Shown here: piece after piece, positions 23,290 through 42,499 of the stretch | How the letters are laid out: every line of letters begins with the position of its first letter | Numbering within the stretch: the first letter of the stretch is position 1 | Assembly (NCBI RefSeq): GCF_018320785.1 | Contig: NC_054886.1 | Location: forward strand, 10,539,207 to 10,603,206 | DNA length: 64,000 nt | DNA from: Cheilinus undulatus | Taxonomy: Eukaryota > Chordata > Actinopteri > Labriformes > Labridae | Reading direction: 5' to 3' | Program-made: the position numbers and the translations under genes | Notes under the pieces: generated by a model | The model's database searches: none | What the model saw: the letters and a program-made list of their open reading frames with translations, nothing else | What the model was told of the DNA's origin: nothing

Positions 23290-25020
23290 ACTAAGTCTTT
23301 GTTCCACTACTGCAATCCCCAAAGGTTGAAAATGGAAGAACATCGGGTGAAAAATGTTCAATAATGTTCTGAATGTGACCCTATCCCTTGCCTCTGAGGG
23401 CCCCTGCCCTTTGAAACAGAGTTAGACCAAAATCTTCACTGAAAGATCAGGAAAATGTCGCCTGGTAAGGTAAGTCTCAGTTTCTACCTACAAGTTCAAA
23501 TGGTGGTCAAAATTTACTCAACAGGAACACCAGCCAGACCAAGGCCGCTCATAAGAGGGAATAATGGTGAGAACCTTCTGGCACAAGGCCGATCTGGGGG
23601 CTCATGAAGGTCCGCAAAATCATGACCCATTGTAAAGTTAATCTATGATAACCATATTTTATATTTATCCCATAACCACTCTAATCAAAGCAACAAAAAT
23701 TTATTTTAGTATTGATTCTGTAGTACAATATCCCTTTTTTCAAAATTTAACTTATTTTCTTAGAACAGAATTTATTTTCAGTGATGTTAATGTGGATGGG
23801 CACACTGCACTTAAACGATAGGAAAGTAATGTTAGATTTTATAGACAGGCCATGATGTGCACAAACTTCAGGATGACAAAAAATAGAGTAGAAGAAACTG
23901 AGTCAACTTTAATTAAAAAACATATGGTGGAAAGTAGTGAAAAATTAGGCAAAACATAGCAAACATTGCCATTAAGTGGCAAAAATGGTTGAAATCTGGC
24001 AGAAATAGGTTAGAAGTGGCAAAAAGCAACAAAAGTTAGTTCAAAGTGGCAAAAGTGATAGAAATTAGCTATAGGCAGAAAGAAATGGGTCAGAAGTGGC
24101 AAGAATGTTATAATAATGATATTTTTATAATATGCCAAAGATAAGGCAAAAATTGTCAAAGTGATACAAATGGGATTAAAGATGTAGTGACAAAAAAATT
24201 GGCAAACATGGGTGTAAAGGGGCAAAAATGTTTAAAGTCTATGAGAAATTGGATAAAAATGTCAAAAACTGGGCAAAAAGCAGCAAAGATAAGTTTAAAC
24301 TAGCAAAATAGTGGTAGAGATGTACTGAATGGAAAAATAAAAATGGATAAACGTGGTGAAAATGATCGTGAGTTGCAAAAAAATGGTCCAAAAACAGTAA
24401 AAATGGGTGTAAAGTGGCAAAAAGGATTGGCAAAAATTGGACAAAAGTGCCAAAAGTAGTGGCAAACATGGGTGTAAAGGGACAAAAAGGATTTAAATCC
24501 TGCAGAAATGGGTTGAAAGTGGCAGAAATTTGGCAAAAAGCAACAAAAAATGGGTTAAAAGCTGCAAAATGTCATGAAAATGGGCTAAAAGAAAGAAAAA
24601 AAAACAAAACAAAAAGGGGGGGGGCATGTGCCAAAAAGAAGTGACAAAAATGGCATCAAAGTGGAAAAAATGGGCTTTAGTGACTTAACAGTGGCAAACA
24701 TGGGTGTAAAGAGGGGAAATTGAAATCCAGCAAAAATTGGTTTGAAGTGGTAGAAATAAGTTAAAACTGAAAAAATGGGATAAAAGTTGCAAAATTAAGC
24801 TAAAAATAGCGAAAATAGACATGAAGTGGCAAAAATTGAATAAAGTGGTTAAAAAAATGGGTCTAAGTGACCAAACATTGACAAAAGCCCGTGTTAAGTA
24901 GCAAAACAATAGCATTAAAGGGCAAAAAATATTTTAAAAAATGTGATTAAAAGTGGCAAAAATGGGATAAAGTTGCCAGAAAGAAGGGGCAAAATGGGGG
25001 AAAAAATGACCAAATTGGGG
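23290..25020 (-). repeat. Dispersed repeat copy (inverted) with long GGCAAAAATGG minisatellite
   Basis: Between about 23930 and 25000 the plus strand is an array of AGTGGCAAAAATGGGTTAAA-like units, the complement of the 11.2-kb and 63.3-kb arrays. The adjacent 23600-23820 segment (GTCCGCAAAATCATGACCCA and following) is the reverse complement of 63540-63750. This shows that array and tail belong to one element family. Confidence 0.8.
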
Positions 25021-26260
25021 CTGAGCTGAGAAAGCCTATGATGGAGGTGAAGTGGCCTTCCAGGCTTGCAGAACAGAAAACACCAGAGCCAGTCCAGCAT
25101 TAACGTTAAACAAGCTAGCACCATCCATAAACCCAACCAACCAACCTAGGACACCACAGAAGGCAGACTGGAGAGGACCAGTTATAATGCTTTTAGTCAA
25201 CATTGGCCAGTCTTAGGAATAACATGATGGTGTAGAAACAATGTTTAAATGGTCAGGAACAGGAATTTATGCACACTGAACCTGCCTAAGAATTGGATGA
25301 CTTGTGCCTCCTAAAAACAGCAATACCCGAAAAAATAGTTTACATCGCTGAGTGCTTTGGTAGCTGCCGTATGATTGGCTGATTGGATGTCAACATGAAT
25401 AACCAGGTATACCTAATGAAATGGCCCTGGAGCACTCAAACTGATATTTTCTTCGTTAATATTGTATGTCAGCCTTTTTTATGACTGGAGCTACTCTGTC
25501 TTGAAATAACTTTAAGGCTTTCCAAATATCCGTAAAGAGCACAGACTAGATCAAGTGTATTATTGATATATATTTGGTAATATATTACTGTGGATTTATG
25601 ATGGCATTCAGAAACCAAGAGAGATGACGCTGTATTACTTAGGTCCATACTGTACATTAACAATCTGAACTCATGGTCCCTAGACCGGCCTGAATGCAAA
25701 AGGGAAAGATGGAATGTTTCCTTATCTTCGCTGGCATTCTCCTCAAAGGCAAGGATGGAATGTTTCCTAAGCTTAAATAACCTGACACGCCAGATGGATG
25801 TGTTTAACACATCCATCTGGTAAAGCTTTAATAGGAAACATTTGAGAAAAGGCAGAGGCTCTGAAAAAAACTCGGGAGTGTGATTGGATGAACATTCTGT
25901 CTGTCACATCTCTACAGGCCAATAACAGCAAAAAAAAACACTTGACGTAGCAGCTATTGAGCTGCACGTGCGCAGCTACGGGGAATAATTCTTTAAACGA
26001 AGAATTGTTGTCAAGTTCTGATAAAACTTACGCTTTAGCAGCATCCACGCCAAGCTCCTCTGCCATAGTTGTACTGGCCTCTTGCTGCTGCTTCTTTACG
26101 TCATGACTCTGCCGTGCCTGAAAGTACTGCCCCTCGTGGCCAATTGGTCCTGTCACTTTCTAACCAGGCCCAAACAGTTCAGATGGAAGCTTAACAAGAT
26201 GGATTCGCCAGTGAAAAACAAGGAAATGGGTGTATCCATCTGCTTTGCAAGGTTAAAGCC
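25021..26260. other. Intergenic DNA with isolated minisatellite units
   Basis: Mostly unremarkable. One or two diverged copies of the 45-bp unit found just downstream occur at about 25690-25775 (GGCAAGGATGGAATGTTT at 25748). Confidence 0.5.
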
Positions 26261-26264
26261 AAAG

Positions 26265-26712
26265 AGATTCTCCTCAAAGGCAAGGATGGAATGTTTCCTA
26301 TGTTTCAATGGCATTATCCTCAAATGCAAGGATGGAATGTTTCTTAAGCTCAAAGGGATTCTCCTCAAAGCAAGGGTGAAATGTTTCCTAAGTTTCAATG
26401 GCATTCTCACCAAATGCAAGGATGGAATGTTTCCTAAGCTTCAATGGCATTCTCCTCAAGGGCAAGGATGGAATGTTTCCTAAGCTTCAATGGCATTATC
26501 CTCAAAGGCAAGGATGGAATGTTTCCTAAGCTTCGATGGCATTATCCTCAAATGCATGGGTGAAATGTGTCCTATTCTTCAATGGCAATATCCTCAAAGG
26601 CAAGGATGGAATGTTTCCTAAGCTTCAATGGCATTACCTTCAAAAGCAAGGATGAAAAGTTTCCTAAGCTTCAATGGCATTATCCTCAAAGGCAAGGATG
26701 GAATGTTCATGA
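26265..26712 (+). repeat. 45-bp tandem repeat, about ten copies
   Basis: The unit reads approximately GGCAAGGATGGAATGTTTCC followed by TAAGCTTCAATGGCATTATCCTCAA. Periods are 44-47 bases. Exact copies of the 18-base core start at 26279, 26461, 26507 and 26599; others differ at one to four positions. Confidence 0.93.
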
Positions 26713-27769
26713 AGCAAGGGCTGTTGGGGGCTCTTTCCCTCCATTTTTTACTAAAAGTAGACCATTGAAAAGGTGACAGGGACAGTCAACATAAGGAAAA
26801 GATTGTTAGTATATTTGATATGAAATATGCTGAGTGTTTTTGTAACTCGTTAGCCACAAGCTAAGAGCCCAGTGGTGCCTCTTTAACAGCTTTTCTTCCT
26901 CATTTTGACATGAACACGCTTTAAAGCACGCCGTACTGACAAATCTTATGGTTAGATTGAAATGACAATTTATTACCACTGAAATGGAAGAAAGTTTGTT
27001 GATTTTCTTTGGCATGCTCTCTTTAAAATTCCGGATTAAGATGAATCTATCAAACCAAAGTCAAAATAAAGATGAACAGACATGATGGTGGGTTGAATAT
27101 TTTTATTCGAAGATCATTGAGGAGAAAGAACACGTCTCACATGTTCAGATGTATAGGTGAACAAAGGTGAAGAAGAAAAAAAAACACAAAACCACCTCAT
27201 ATAAACACTCAAAAGTCTCATACATTTCTCTGAATCTTCATTTAAATACTTGCTGTCAGCTGATCTGAGTTTATTCTTCAACTAAAGGAAGTGTCTGCTG
27301 TCACCAGATTTTGATTCTGATTGTAATATGAAAAGATGTAACTGAGAAAATCCTGTTACCAAACCACAGTGTGTTAGAGAAACCAAAAGAAGATGTAAAA
27401 GACTAGAACATACAGGAAGTGTGGTATTTCCTGGTATTCAAAAATATTTTCAAGTCATAAAAGCTGTTATTCTTGGATTCAACCTTAAACAATGATTTCC
27501 AATTAAGAGACTTTTTCAAACCATTATAGCTGTTTTTTGTTTTTTTCAAATAAAGTCCGTCATGTCTGAAAGACAAAAAGTTTTTTGTAAATAAAGCTAT
27601 TAGAGGCCTAAAATTGGCAGTTTCCTGCCAATATAAAATCTTTTCTTGGCTCATTTTCTCTATTTTAACTGAGCCTTGGGTTTGTTTATTTTACCTCATG
27701 GTGAGCTCAGAATATCATATATTTTCTCCTCAGGCTGTTTTCCTCTCAGACATGTCACCTGCAAACGTA
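26713..27769. other. Intergenic or distal zfta 3' DNA
   Basis: No coding exon. A minus-strand polyadenylation hexamer (TTTATT on the plus strand) at about 27101 could end a very long zfta 3'UTR, but nothing else supports it. Confidence 0.3.
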
Positions 27770-28690
27770 TAACTGCCCATAAATGTAATAAACCTCAAGC
27801 ATAATACAAATCTGTAGTTTTTAATGTAAAAATCCCACAAACATAATAAATCTCCCACAAATGTAATAACACATGCCGACTGCAAACAAAATAACTATTA
27901 CATTTGCATTTAGAACAATCATGGGATTGGGAAAATTTACTCTGTCAAAGTTAATTTTTTTTATTCGCCATGAAACAAAGTTTTTTTTCCAGTCTTAAAA
28001 TACTCGTAGGGCCATGAAGAAAAGGAGAGGGTTGATATCAATTTAAGAAAATTCTGCAAAATCCATGGGGGAAGAAGGGGTTCATCTGATCCAAAAAGAA
28101 GTCATTTTACAGTTTATAGAGGGCTAAAAAAACAGAACTATCTCTGCACATGAACAAATCTCTCTCCCTATTAAAAAGAAGTGGCAAATATAGGATAAAA
28201 ATGGTAAGAGAAGTTGCAAAAATGGGCTTAAGTAAAAAAAAGGGCCAAAAAAAAGGGTGAAAAGTGGCAACAAATATTAAAAGTGGCAAAAAAGATTGGC
28301 AAAAATGTGCCCACATATGTAATAAACCTCAAGCATGATACTTATTTGCAGTTTTTGATGTAATAATCCCACAAGCATAATAGCAGTCCTACTGGAACCT
28401 TAATAACTATTACATTTGCAGTGATTTATTATATTAATGGGATGGTAAAAATTTACTGTCCCTCAAAATTGTATTTACTTGGAGTGTTAAAACATTCGTA
28501 GAGCCATGAATCTTAGCAAAAACAATGTGAACAAGAAAAAATGAAGGTTGATATCAATTTTGGACAAATCTACAAAATTCAAGAGGTTCTTCTTGAGTTA
28601 CACCCTCAGAGGGGGATCACCTGAGCCAAATAGAAGTAATTTTACAGTTCATAGAGAGCTGATAAAAACAGAACTCTCTATTAAAGCAAG
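27770..28690. repeat. Direct duplication of about 400 bp split by a minisatellite
   Basis: 27775-28170 and 28315-28690 share the ordered blocks ATGTAATAAACCTCAAGCAT, CTATTACATTTGCA, GGTTGATATCAATTT and TTTTACAGTTxATAGAG. Between them (28180-28310) lies a short array of AGTGGCAAAAATGG units belonging to the dispersed repeat family. Confidence 0.75.
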
Positions 28691-30009
28691 TGCCTTGAAC
28701 ATACAGGCTATACACTTCATAAGACAAAAAAATTAATTTTGAGTGGACATGGATTTTAAGTTATTTCAAAACGATAAAACTGTCAGGGTGAACAGTTCTT
28801 TGTATGTTATTTATAGTTTCCTCAGGGCGCTGTTTTACAACATTTCATTTAATCCACTCTGCTAAGATTCATGGCTTTACCAGTGCTTCAAGACTGAAAA
28901 AAATGACTTCCTGTTTCATGGCGAACAAAAAAATTGCCATTACTACATTTTCTGACATGACTGACTTGAACCCACTGGCAGTTTAAAAAAAGCTACAACA
29001 AACAAACAATGACCACACACATTTAGTCTTTATCTTCATATTACATTTGTGGGAAATACTAAGCCAGAGATTTTTACTTTCTCATAAACATAATAAATCC
29101 TGAAAATTCAATAATCATCACTTTTGTGAGAGTTTCATTACATTTGGACGATTATTACATTTAAAACTGTTGATTTAAATGATGTTTGTGGTTTATTACA
29201 TTTGTGGCAAGCTTTTACATTTTTAGGTCTAAAAAATGTTTGACTGTTTGAAAACAGAATACAAATAAAATACAATAAAAATTCAATTTGACACTTGTTA
29301 CACTAAGGCCTTGTTTGAATGTTAAGACTTTAACCTAAAAAATAAGACTGAACAGGAAAAATATCACTTCTTTCCCAAAATTATTTATCAAAATTTTATC
29401 GGGTTCTTTCCCCAGAGTTGATCCTGTATTTTTAGGCTTCTTATTCCTTGAAAATAATCAATTTTAAACATTTGATTTTGAAAAAAATAATAAACTTATT
29501 ATGGTTTCATGAGTCTTCATGTTTTATTCAAACCTTCAGTTAAACTGATGAAATACTGCTACAAACCCTGGATTTTTAATTTTTACATTAAATAAATTTT
29601 AGTTTTCATTATTTCTGTCAGAATGTTAAGAAAATGTAAAAAATACTAGGGATGTGCATTTCAAGGGACATTATTATAAGAAATTAACAGGCAATTATTC
29701 CAAGAAAATGCAGAAATATAAGGTAGAATTTGTCATCGCCCAGTTTAACAACATAAGATTTTATTGTGAAATGCCAACACAAACTTTTCTCACGTTATGA
29801 ATTTAACCAAGACAAATAAATTTGAATAAACCCTGTCTCAAGCAAAAACAATACTTTACTTTATAATTTTAATTAAATTAATCCATTCTGACTAAAATAA
29901 AATTTAAAAAATCCTCAAATACAACCTTGTTCTTCTTGTCAAAGGATTATTGGGATTTTTTTTTTTTTTTTTTTTTTTGAGGCCCTATCACTCTGCCGTA
30001 GTTCTGACA
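28691..30009. other. Intergenic DNA, AT-rich
   Basis: Part of 28850-28950 (CTTCCTGTTTCATGGCGAAC) resembles the tandem repeat at 60.6-61.9 kb. The remainder shows no recognised feature; a poly-T run precedes the next minisatellite (29957-29978). Confidence 0.4.
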
Positions 30010-30014
30010 TCACC

Positions 30015-30520
30015 TCTTAGAGCAGGGGGGATCTCCAGGTGGATCTTCAGGCAGCTAGATCTTCAGGTAGGTAGGTCTCCAAGTAGATCTTCAGATAGAT
30101 CGTCATGTGGATCTCTAGTTGGATGTCCTAGTTGGTGGATCTTCATGTGGATCTTCAGGTTGGTTGATCTCCATGTGGATCCTCTAGTTGGTGGATCTCC
30201 AGGTTGGTGGATCTTCATAAAGATCTTCAGGTAGGTGGATCTCCAGGTGGATCTTCTGGTCGATCTCCAGGTGGATATTCTAGCTGGTGGATCTCCAGGT
30301 TGGTGAATCTTCATGTGGATCTTTAGGTTGTCAGATCTCCAGGTGTATCTTTTAAGTGGTAGATCTTTAGGTACATAGATCTCCAGGTGGATTTCCAGGT
30401 GGATCTTCTAGTTGGTGGATCTCCAGTTTGGTGGATGCTCATAAGGATCTTCTAGTTGGTGGATCTCCAGGTTGATGGATCTTTATGTGGGTCTTTAGGT
30501 TGGTGGATCTCCACGTGTAT
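30015..30520 (+). repeat. Minisatellite, GGTGGATCTCCAGGT unit
   Basis: Variable 12-16-bp units such as GGTGGATCTCCAGGT and GGATCTTCAGGTAG repeat about 30 times. The minus-strand translation (KIHQPGDPP repeats) is an artefact of periodicity, not a gene. Confidence 0.92.
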
Positions 30521-31669
30521 CTTGATGGAGTTGTTGTCAATGAAAGCAGAATCCCTGAGTTTCATTTCCCCAGTGAAGAAGAAGTGACAGTTTATGGCAG
30601 ATTTTTCTTTCTCACGTTGCTCTAAGTTCTTTTTTTTTTTTAACTTATTTTGTTGCACAAACTTTGAACATTAATGTAAGCAGTACCAAAAACATTTCTT
30701 AAAGTCCAGCAAGAAAAAACGTCTTTGCTGAAAAAGGTGGACTTCATTACAAAGGAGTTCATAGAAACCCGGGTGCATAAAAGTGCTTTTATAAAGTAAA
30801 AATATTCTGAATTATTTACAGTTTTTGTGCAGTTCTTGTTGAGTGGCGTGTGATGAAGCGGGCCGGTGAGTTCACTGACAGAGAGATAACATATCTCAGT
30901 TAACGGAGGACGTTTTTCCCGCCCTCCTCGGCTGTAGACGGATCATTAAATAAACCGGAGAGGCGTCAAACTGCATGCTGCATTCATTGTCTTCAGCTTT
31001 AACACCAGTCTCATTCAGACCAACGCTGTGGTCAGGACATTTAGGGGACAAAGTGCTTTGTTGTCTTCAGACACGCCATCGCTAAGCTAACAGAGCTAAC
31101 GGAGCTAACAAAACTTGGCCTCCGTTTCTAACTTCCTGAGAGCGTTAAGATTTTAGTCCCCTGACCCCCCCATATGGACCTGAAAATAAAAATAAAAGCC
31201 CAAACACTCTGGAAGTTTTAACCCTTAAAGCCCAAATGTCAGCATCTTAATGTGTGTCCTGTCATCAAAAAACAAACTTAAAAACTAATTTTTTTCCTGT
31301 TTTTCTTCAACATTCTGTTGTTTTGTGTTCATTTGTCTTCATGCTAAGCTAACCAGTACTGTTAACATACATAGGAAAATGCTAACAAGGTAGCAACATT
31401 CCTCAGGGAAGCTAGCTAGCCTTCTGACTGCCAATTAACACATTTGCTTCCTGAACGCAATGTTAAGTCTAATTTACATTTTTCCTTTTCAACACCGTTC
31501 CTTAATTTTTCAATAACTGTCAGAATGTAAAGAAACTGTAAGTAAACATTAAAATAAAAGATTAGATGAAAATCTGCTGATGCAATCTCGTGTAACATAC
31601 AAAGTGGAAAAGTTAAAAAAAATGCTTCGTTATTCTACAATATACCAACAGAAGAGGAATAGGGACAAA
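30521..31669. other. Intergenic or zfta 3'UTR DNA
   Basis: Moderately GC-rich around 30850-31150. No open frame with support. It could be transcribed 3'UTR of zfta; this cannot be decided from sequence. Confidence 0.3.
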
Positions 31670-31671
31670 TT

Positions 31672-33020
31672 CTGAGTTTAAAGTCAGCTTTAAGATTTTT
31701 ATTCAGAATTCGAATTTTAATCTCATAATTTTGACTTTAATCCCAGAATTTATACCAAATTCCCCGAATAATGATTTTAATCTCAGAATTCTGACTTTAA
31801 TCTCAGAATTAAGACCATAATCACATGATTCTGACTTTAATCTCAGAATTTAGACTATAATCACATAATTCTGACTTTAATCTCAGAATTTAGACCATAA
31901 TCACATAATTCTGACTTTAATCTCAGAATTTAGACCATTATAACTGAATAATCACTTTAATGTCAGAATTCAGATTTAATCCCAGAATTTAGACCATAAT
32001 CACATAATTCTGACTTTAATCTCAGAATTTAGACCATAATCACATAATTCTGACTTTAATCCCAGAATTTAGACCATAATCACATAATTCTGACTTTAAT
32101 CCCAGAATTTAGACCATAATCACATAATTCTGACTTTAATCTTGGAATTTAGACAATAATAACTGAATAATCACTTTAATGTCAAAATTCTGACTTTAAT
32201 CCCAGAATTTAGACCGTAATCACACAATTCTGACTTTAATCTCAGAATTTAGACCAAAATCACTAAATAATGACTTTAATCTCAGAATTCTGACTTTAAT
32301 CTCAGAATTTAGACTATAATTCCCGAATTATAATTTTAATCTCAGAATTCAGATTTAATCTCAGAATTCTGACTTTAATCTCAGAATTCTGACTTTCTTC
32401 TCAGAATTCTGATTTTAATCTCAGAATTCTTAATTTAATATCAGAATTCTGCCTTTAATCCCAGAACACTGATTTCAATCCCAGAATACTGACTTTAATC
32501 TCAGAATTCTGACTTTAATCTCAGAATTTAGACTATAATTCCCGAATTATAATTTTAATCTCAGAATTCAGATTTAATCTCAGAATTCTGACTTTAATCT
32601 CAGAATTCTGACTTTCTTCTCAGAATTCTGATTTTAATCTCAGAATTCTTAATTTAATATCAGAATTCTGCCTTTAATCCCAGAACACTGATTTCAATCC
32701 CAGAATACTGACTTTAATCTCAGAATTCTGACTATAATCTTAGAAACTGGATTTTAATCTGAGAACCCCAATTTTAATCCCATTATTCTGATTTTCTTCT
32801 CAAAATACTAGCTCTTATCCCAGAATCCAGATTTTAATTTCAGAATTCAGACTATAATTTTAGAATTTTGACTTTGATTTCAGTATTTTGAATTTAAAGT
32901 TAGAATTCTGAGATCAATCAGAATTCTGACAAACTGAAAATTCTGATTAATGTCATTAATTTGTCTTTATATTCAGTATTCTGACTTTAATCTCAGAATT
33001 CAGATTTTAATCTCAGAATT
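31672..33020. repeat. Large minisatellite, TTCTGACTTTAATCTCAGAA unit, with higher-order duplication
   Basis: A 20-21-bp unit close to TTCTGACTTTAATCTCAGAA alternates with TTTAGACCATAATCACATAA, giving a 41-42-bp period on the left side. On the right, a 219-bp block (from about 32311) is repeated almost exactly from 32530. Confidence 0.95.
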
Positions 33021-33855
33021 TGGAGGGGATTTTTTAATTTGAAAAATAACCTGGGGTCTATGAAAAATTTCAGCGGCCTTCATCTTTACCGTACCAAACA
33101 TAGAATTTTATCCAACATGTGACTGTTTTGATCTTAACTCTTGAGCTTCATTTTTATTAAACTTTAAATTTGTTTGAAGAAAAGCAAATTTCCCCAAATA
33201 AAGGCTGTGATAAATTTAGAATTGTGAAAGTTTATTAAAGTGATTGATCATTGATCATTCCTATTGGATTCTTTTCCTCTGCCTTTCTATGACAGTTTTT
33301 TTCATCTTTTTATCAGGCTCAGTTTAAATTTCTTTCCTAGATCACACCTCTAGATTCATTTCAGAGCTGATGTGGTTTTAAAATGTTCTATTAAATTGTA
33401 GATCTTCCTGTTTCCCTGATAAGAGGGTATGTGTCCATTGAGTGTTTGGACTTTGATTTTTAAGGCCTGATGTTTTAAGATTTGTCCTTTTTCGTGGCTG
33501 AGTAAAGGCCTTTACACCAGGTGTGTTTTTTCCTGCAATTAATTCACATATATTATTTTAGCCTATATTTTAGACTCAAAATCTATCTCTGAATTATTCA
33601 TTCTTCATTTTCCCAGCAGTTTATTTGTGTTTCCTTTGGCATATTCTCGTGGTTAAATCTGAATGTTCCTAATCATGTTCATATTCACTCCTGTGTTTTA
33701 GCGGTTTATAAACCCAGAAATAATCGAGGGTTACGAGGTGGTTTAAGAGGTTAAAGACCCTGTTTGTTAAAGTGTAAATTTCCCTTTAGTTTAGGGTGGG
33801 GGGGTCTGATCTGTGCAGGCAGGGGCGCGTGACGAGCGGCAGATTGAAGCCCTTT
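33021..33855 (-). other. zfta 3' flank/3'UTR
   Basis: Directly downstream of the zfta stop codon on the minus strand. A minus-strand AATAAA lies at 33620-33625, about 230 bases after the stop, and is the nearest candidate for transcript end. Confidence 0.45.
33620..33625 (-). terminator. Polyadenylation signal candidate (zfta)
   Basis: The plus-strand TTTATT reads AATAAA on the minus strand about 230 bases beyond the zfta stop. Longer 3'UTRs are possible. Confidence 0.35.
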
Positions 33856-40143
<6,288 letters not shown>

Positions 40144-40862
40144 GGCACCATGTCCCCGTCACATCGCACGGCTCCGAGAGACACGGCGGGCCCGTGCTCT
40201 CCGATGTCCCCCCGCACGGAGCCCAGTGAACTTTTCATACAATCCCGCAGGAATCACGCAGTCCCGCCGCTCCGAGCTGCTGTTTGCGGATCATCGCAGG
40301 CCTCCTCTCTCTCGTTATTTTAAGGCTCCTGCTTGTCTTCAGGGTGTGGAGCCGGACTAGGGGCCCCTGGGGCTCCTTAAGGGGCTCCTGGGTAAATTTA
40401 AAGAGACAGTAGCAGCGTCAACAACGCTCACGCACCGGGGGGCGGGGTGCTGTGATGGTGGTGGTGGGGGGGTTGGCGGCGTTAATACTGATAAGCTGCT
40501 GTTACTAATACTGTTGTTCAGTGAATCATGTGATGATCAGGCTCACCGCCCGGCAACGGAGAGGTTAAAACCACGAGGCGGGTCTAAATATGGGCCCCAA
40601 CACACCACCGCTCTGTGTGCTGTGACGGGGAGCCTTTTATCAGGACTGAGAGGTCTAAAACGCTTAGAAATATGAAGGGACTAGAAATACGGGCTTTGAA
40701 ACACACTAGAATAACCGGTACATGTACACACAACAATATAATGGAATTATTTTACAACCAACACTAAAGAGTGCTGATATAAGTCACCATGTTGCCCAGT
40801 GAATGCCCATAAATGCTGTTTGATTTATTTACTAATAAAATAAACATTTATTGAAAATATGG

Positions 40863-41463
40863 CAGTGGCAATAAAAAGTATTGACCCCCCTCAGATGTAT
40901 TATCATTTTACTGATTTTATAGATCAGTCATGGTCAATACTAACCTATTTGGCTTTGACTTCTTAAATATTCACCCCCTTCAAAGTGACTGACCTAATTC
41001 AACAGAGGTGCTAGTAGTCTCACAGTTAGTGAAATGAGGATCACCTGAGTGCAGTGAATGTGTCTCAAGTGATTGTAGTTTAAAGACCCCCATGTCTGGA
41101 AGGTCCAGTCACTAGTTAATCAGTATTCCAAGCTACCATTACACCATGAAGACAAAGAACACTCACCCTACAACAGCTGCTGGTCTGACTCTTCACCAGT
41201 CAAAGCTTTATGGGAGAGCTGCAAAGAGAAAGCCACTGTTTGAAGAAATCTCATTAAATCTGGACTGGAGTTCACCAAAAGCCATGAGTGGGACTCCATG
41301 GTCAAGAGGAAGAAGGTTCTTTAGTCTGCTGAGACCAAAATGGAGTTTTTTGGCCATCAGACAAGGCAGCAAACACCGCACATCACCACAATCACACCAT
41401 CCTCACTGTGAAGGAGTGGTGGCAGCATCATGTTGTGGGGGTGCTTCTAGGAAGAGTGAGTAA
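40863..41463 (+). mobile_element. Tc1/mariner-like transposon relic, internally deleted
   Basis: The left end CAGTGGCAATAAAAAGTATT is followed by the Tc1-type leader (CTGGAAGGTCCAGTC, ACACCATGAAGACAAAGAAC). The sequence then jumps to the middle of the transposase gene (CACCAGTCAAAGCTTTATGG, KRKPLF, GGCCATCAGAC) and stops at GTGGGGGTGCTTCT. Frame is broken, the right end is missing and the DNA-binding region is deleted, so it is a dead copy. Confidence 0.85.
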
Positions 41464-41578
41464 GAGCATTTTTTGCTGCAGTAGCTAGCTACAACATTTT
41501 TAGTTCTGTTTTAGTGAACAAAATTTAAAGCAAATAGTTAAATAGTTCATGGTTCCTCATCTGTTTTACGGTGTAATC

Positions 41579-41998
41579 TTGGGCGTAGCACAGGGGGGAA
41601 AAAGGGTACTTATTACCCTTGAGAGGCCTGCAATGACAACTGTATTTTAATTTTTTTTTTTCTAAGTAATTAGTGTCATTATTGAATCAAAAGCGATTAA
41701 ATGAATCGGTCAACAGACTCAAATTTGTGTCAAATAGAGTAAACCACAATACCAGGGGGGCCTGCTCCTCCCTTGAAAATATCCAAATGGTGTAGTCTAG
41801 TGCTGCAAAAGGATAAGAGTAAATTCAATTTAACCATAGTAATAATATTGCTCATAAATGGGGAAATTGTTGTTAAAAAATACATTAAAATGCAGAGATA
41901 TTCGTAAAAATGACACATTTGTTGCTTGGCTAATTGGTTAAGGGGGGTCCTGTGTAATATTCTTTCCAGGGGCCCTAAATCCCTAGCTACACCCCTGG
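41579..41998. mobile_element. 420-bp hAT-type MITE with perfect 8-bp target duplication
   Basis: Flanked on both sides by GTGTAATC (41571-41578 and 41999-42006). The ends TTGGGCGTAGCACAGGG and, reverse-complemented, CCAGGGGTGTAGCTAGGG form an imperfect inverted repeat. An eight-base duplication with these ends is characteristic of hAT elements. No coding capacity. Confidence 0.85.
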
Positions 41999-42006
41999 GT
42001 GTAATC

Positions 42007-42489
42007 ATAACAAAATGTTAAATGATAATCAGGTTTTGTAACTAGTTCATGTTAAATGCTTGACAACTTGTTGCCCCACCACATACAGGTGCCCTAGTCT
42101 AAACCTTGGCTCATTATCCATTTTTTATTTGCCCGCTGCAAATGTTAAAGATAATATGAAATATGGCCCACAAGAACATGAAGCTTGTGTTGTACTCCAT
42201 TTTTTCATCAGTACACGGTGCTTATAATTTTATAAACAAACATTTTGACAAGAAAATTTTATTGACAAATTCATTTTCATGACTAGATTTATAAAGTTGA
42301 CAACTAAAATTATTATGACGTCTGGGTTTATAGTGCCCTGATGAATAAAGACAAAAGCATTCTGGTGGTAAACATCAGTGTGAATGGCGTTCATTTTCTC
42401 CTCTATCTGCTCCCTCTCAAGCTCTGATCTCCAAATCAAATCGCTCTAAAATCCTCATCACCAATACTCCTATAAAGTTGTCAGCTTCC
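42007..42489. other. Intergenic DNA, nothing seen
   Basis: AT-rich interval between two repeats. No exon or recognised element. Confidence 0.4.
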
Positions 42490-42499
42490 TGTAGTTACC

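Noticed and set aside
30063..30658. Minus-strand proteins with repeated KIHQPGDPP
   Set aside because: They are products of translating the GGTGGATCTCCAGGT minisatellite.
31672..33020. CRISPR array
   Set aside because: Repeats are contiguous and degenerate without unique spacers, and the window is a vertebrate genome.
41146..41463. Intact Tc1 transposase gene
   Set aside because: Large internal deletion, frameshifts and a missing 3' end. It is a relic.
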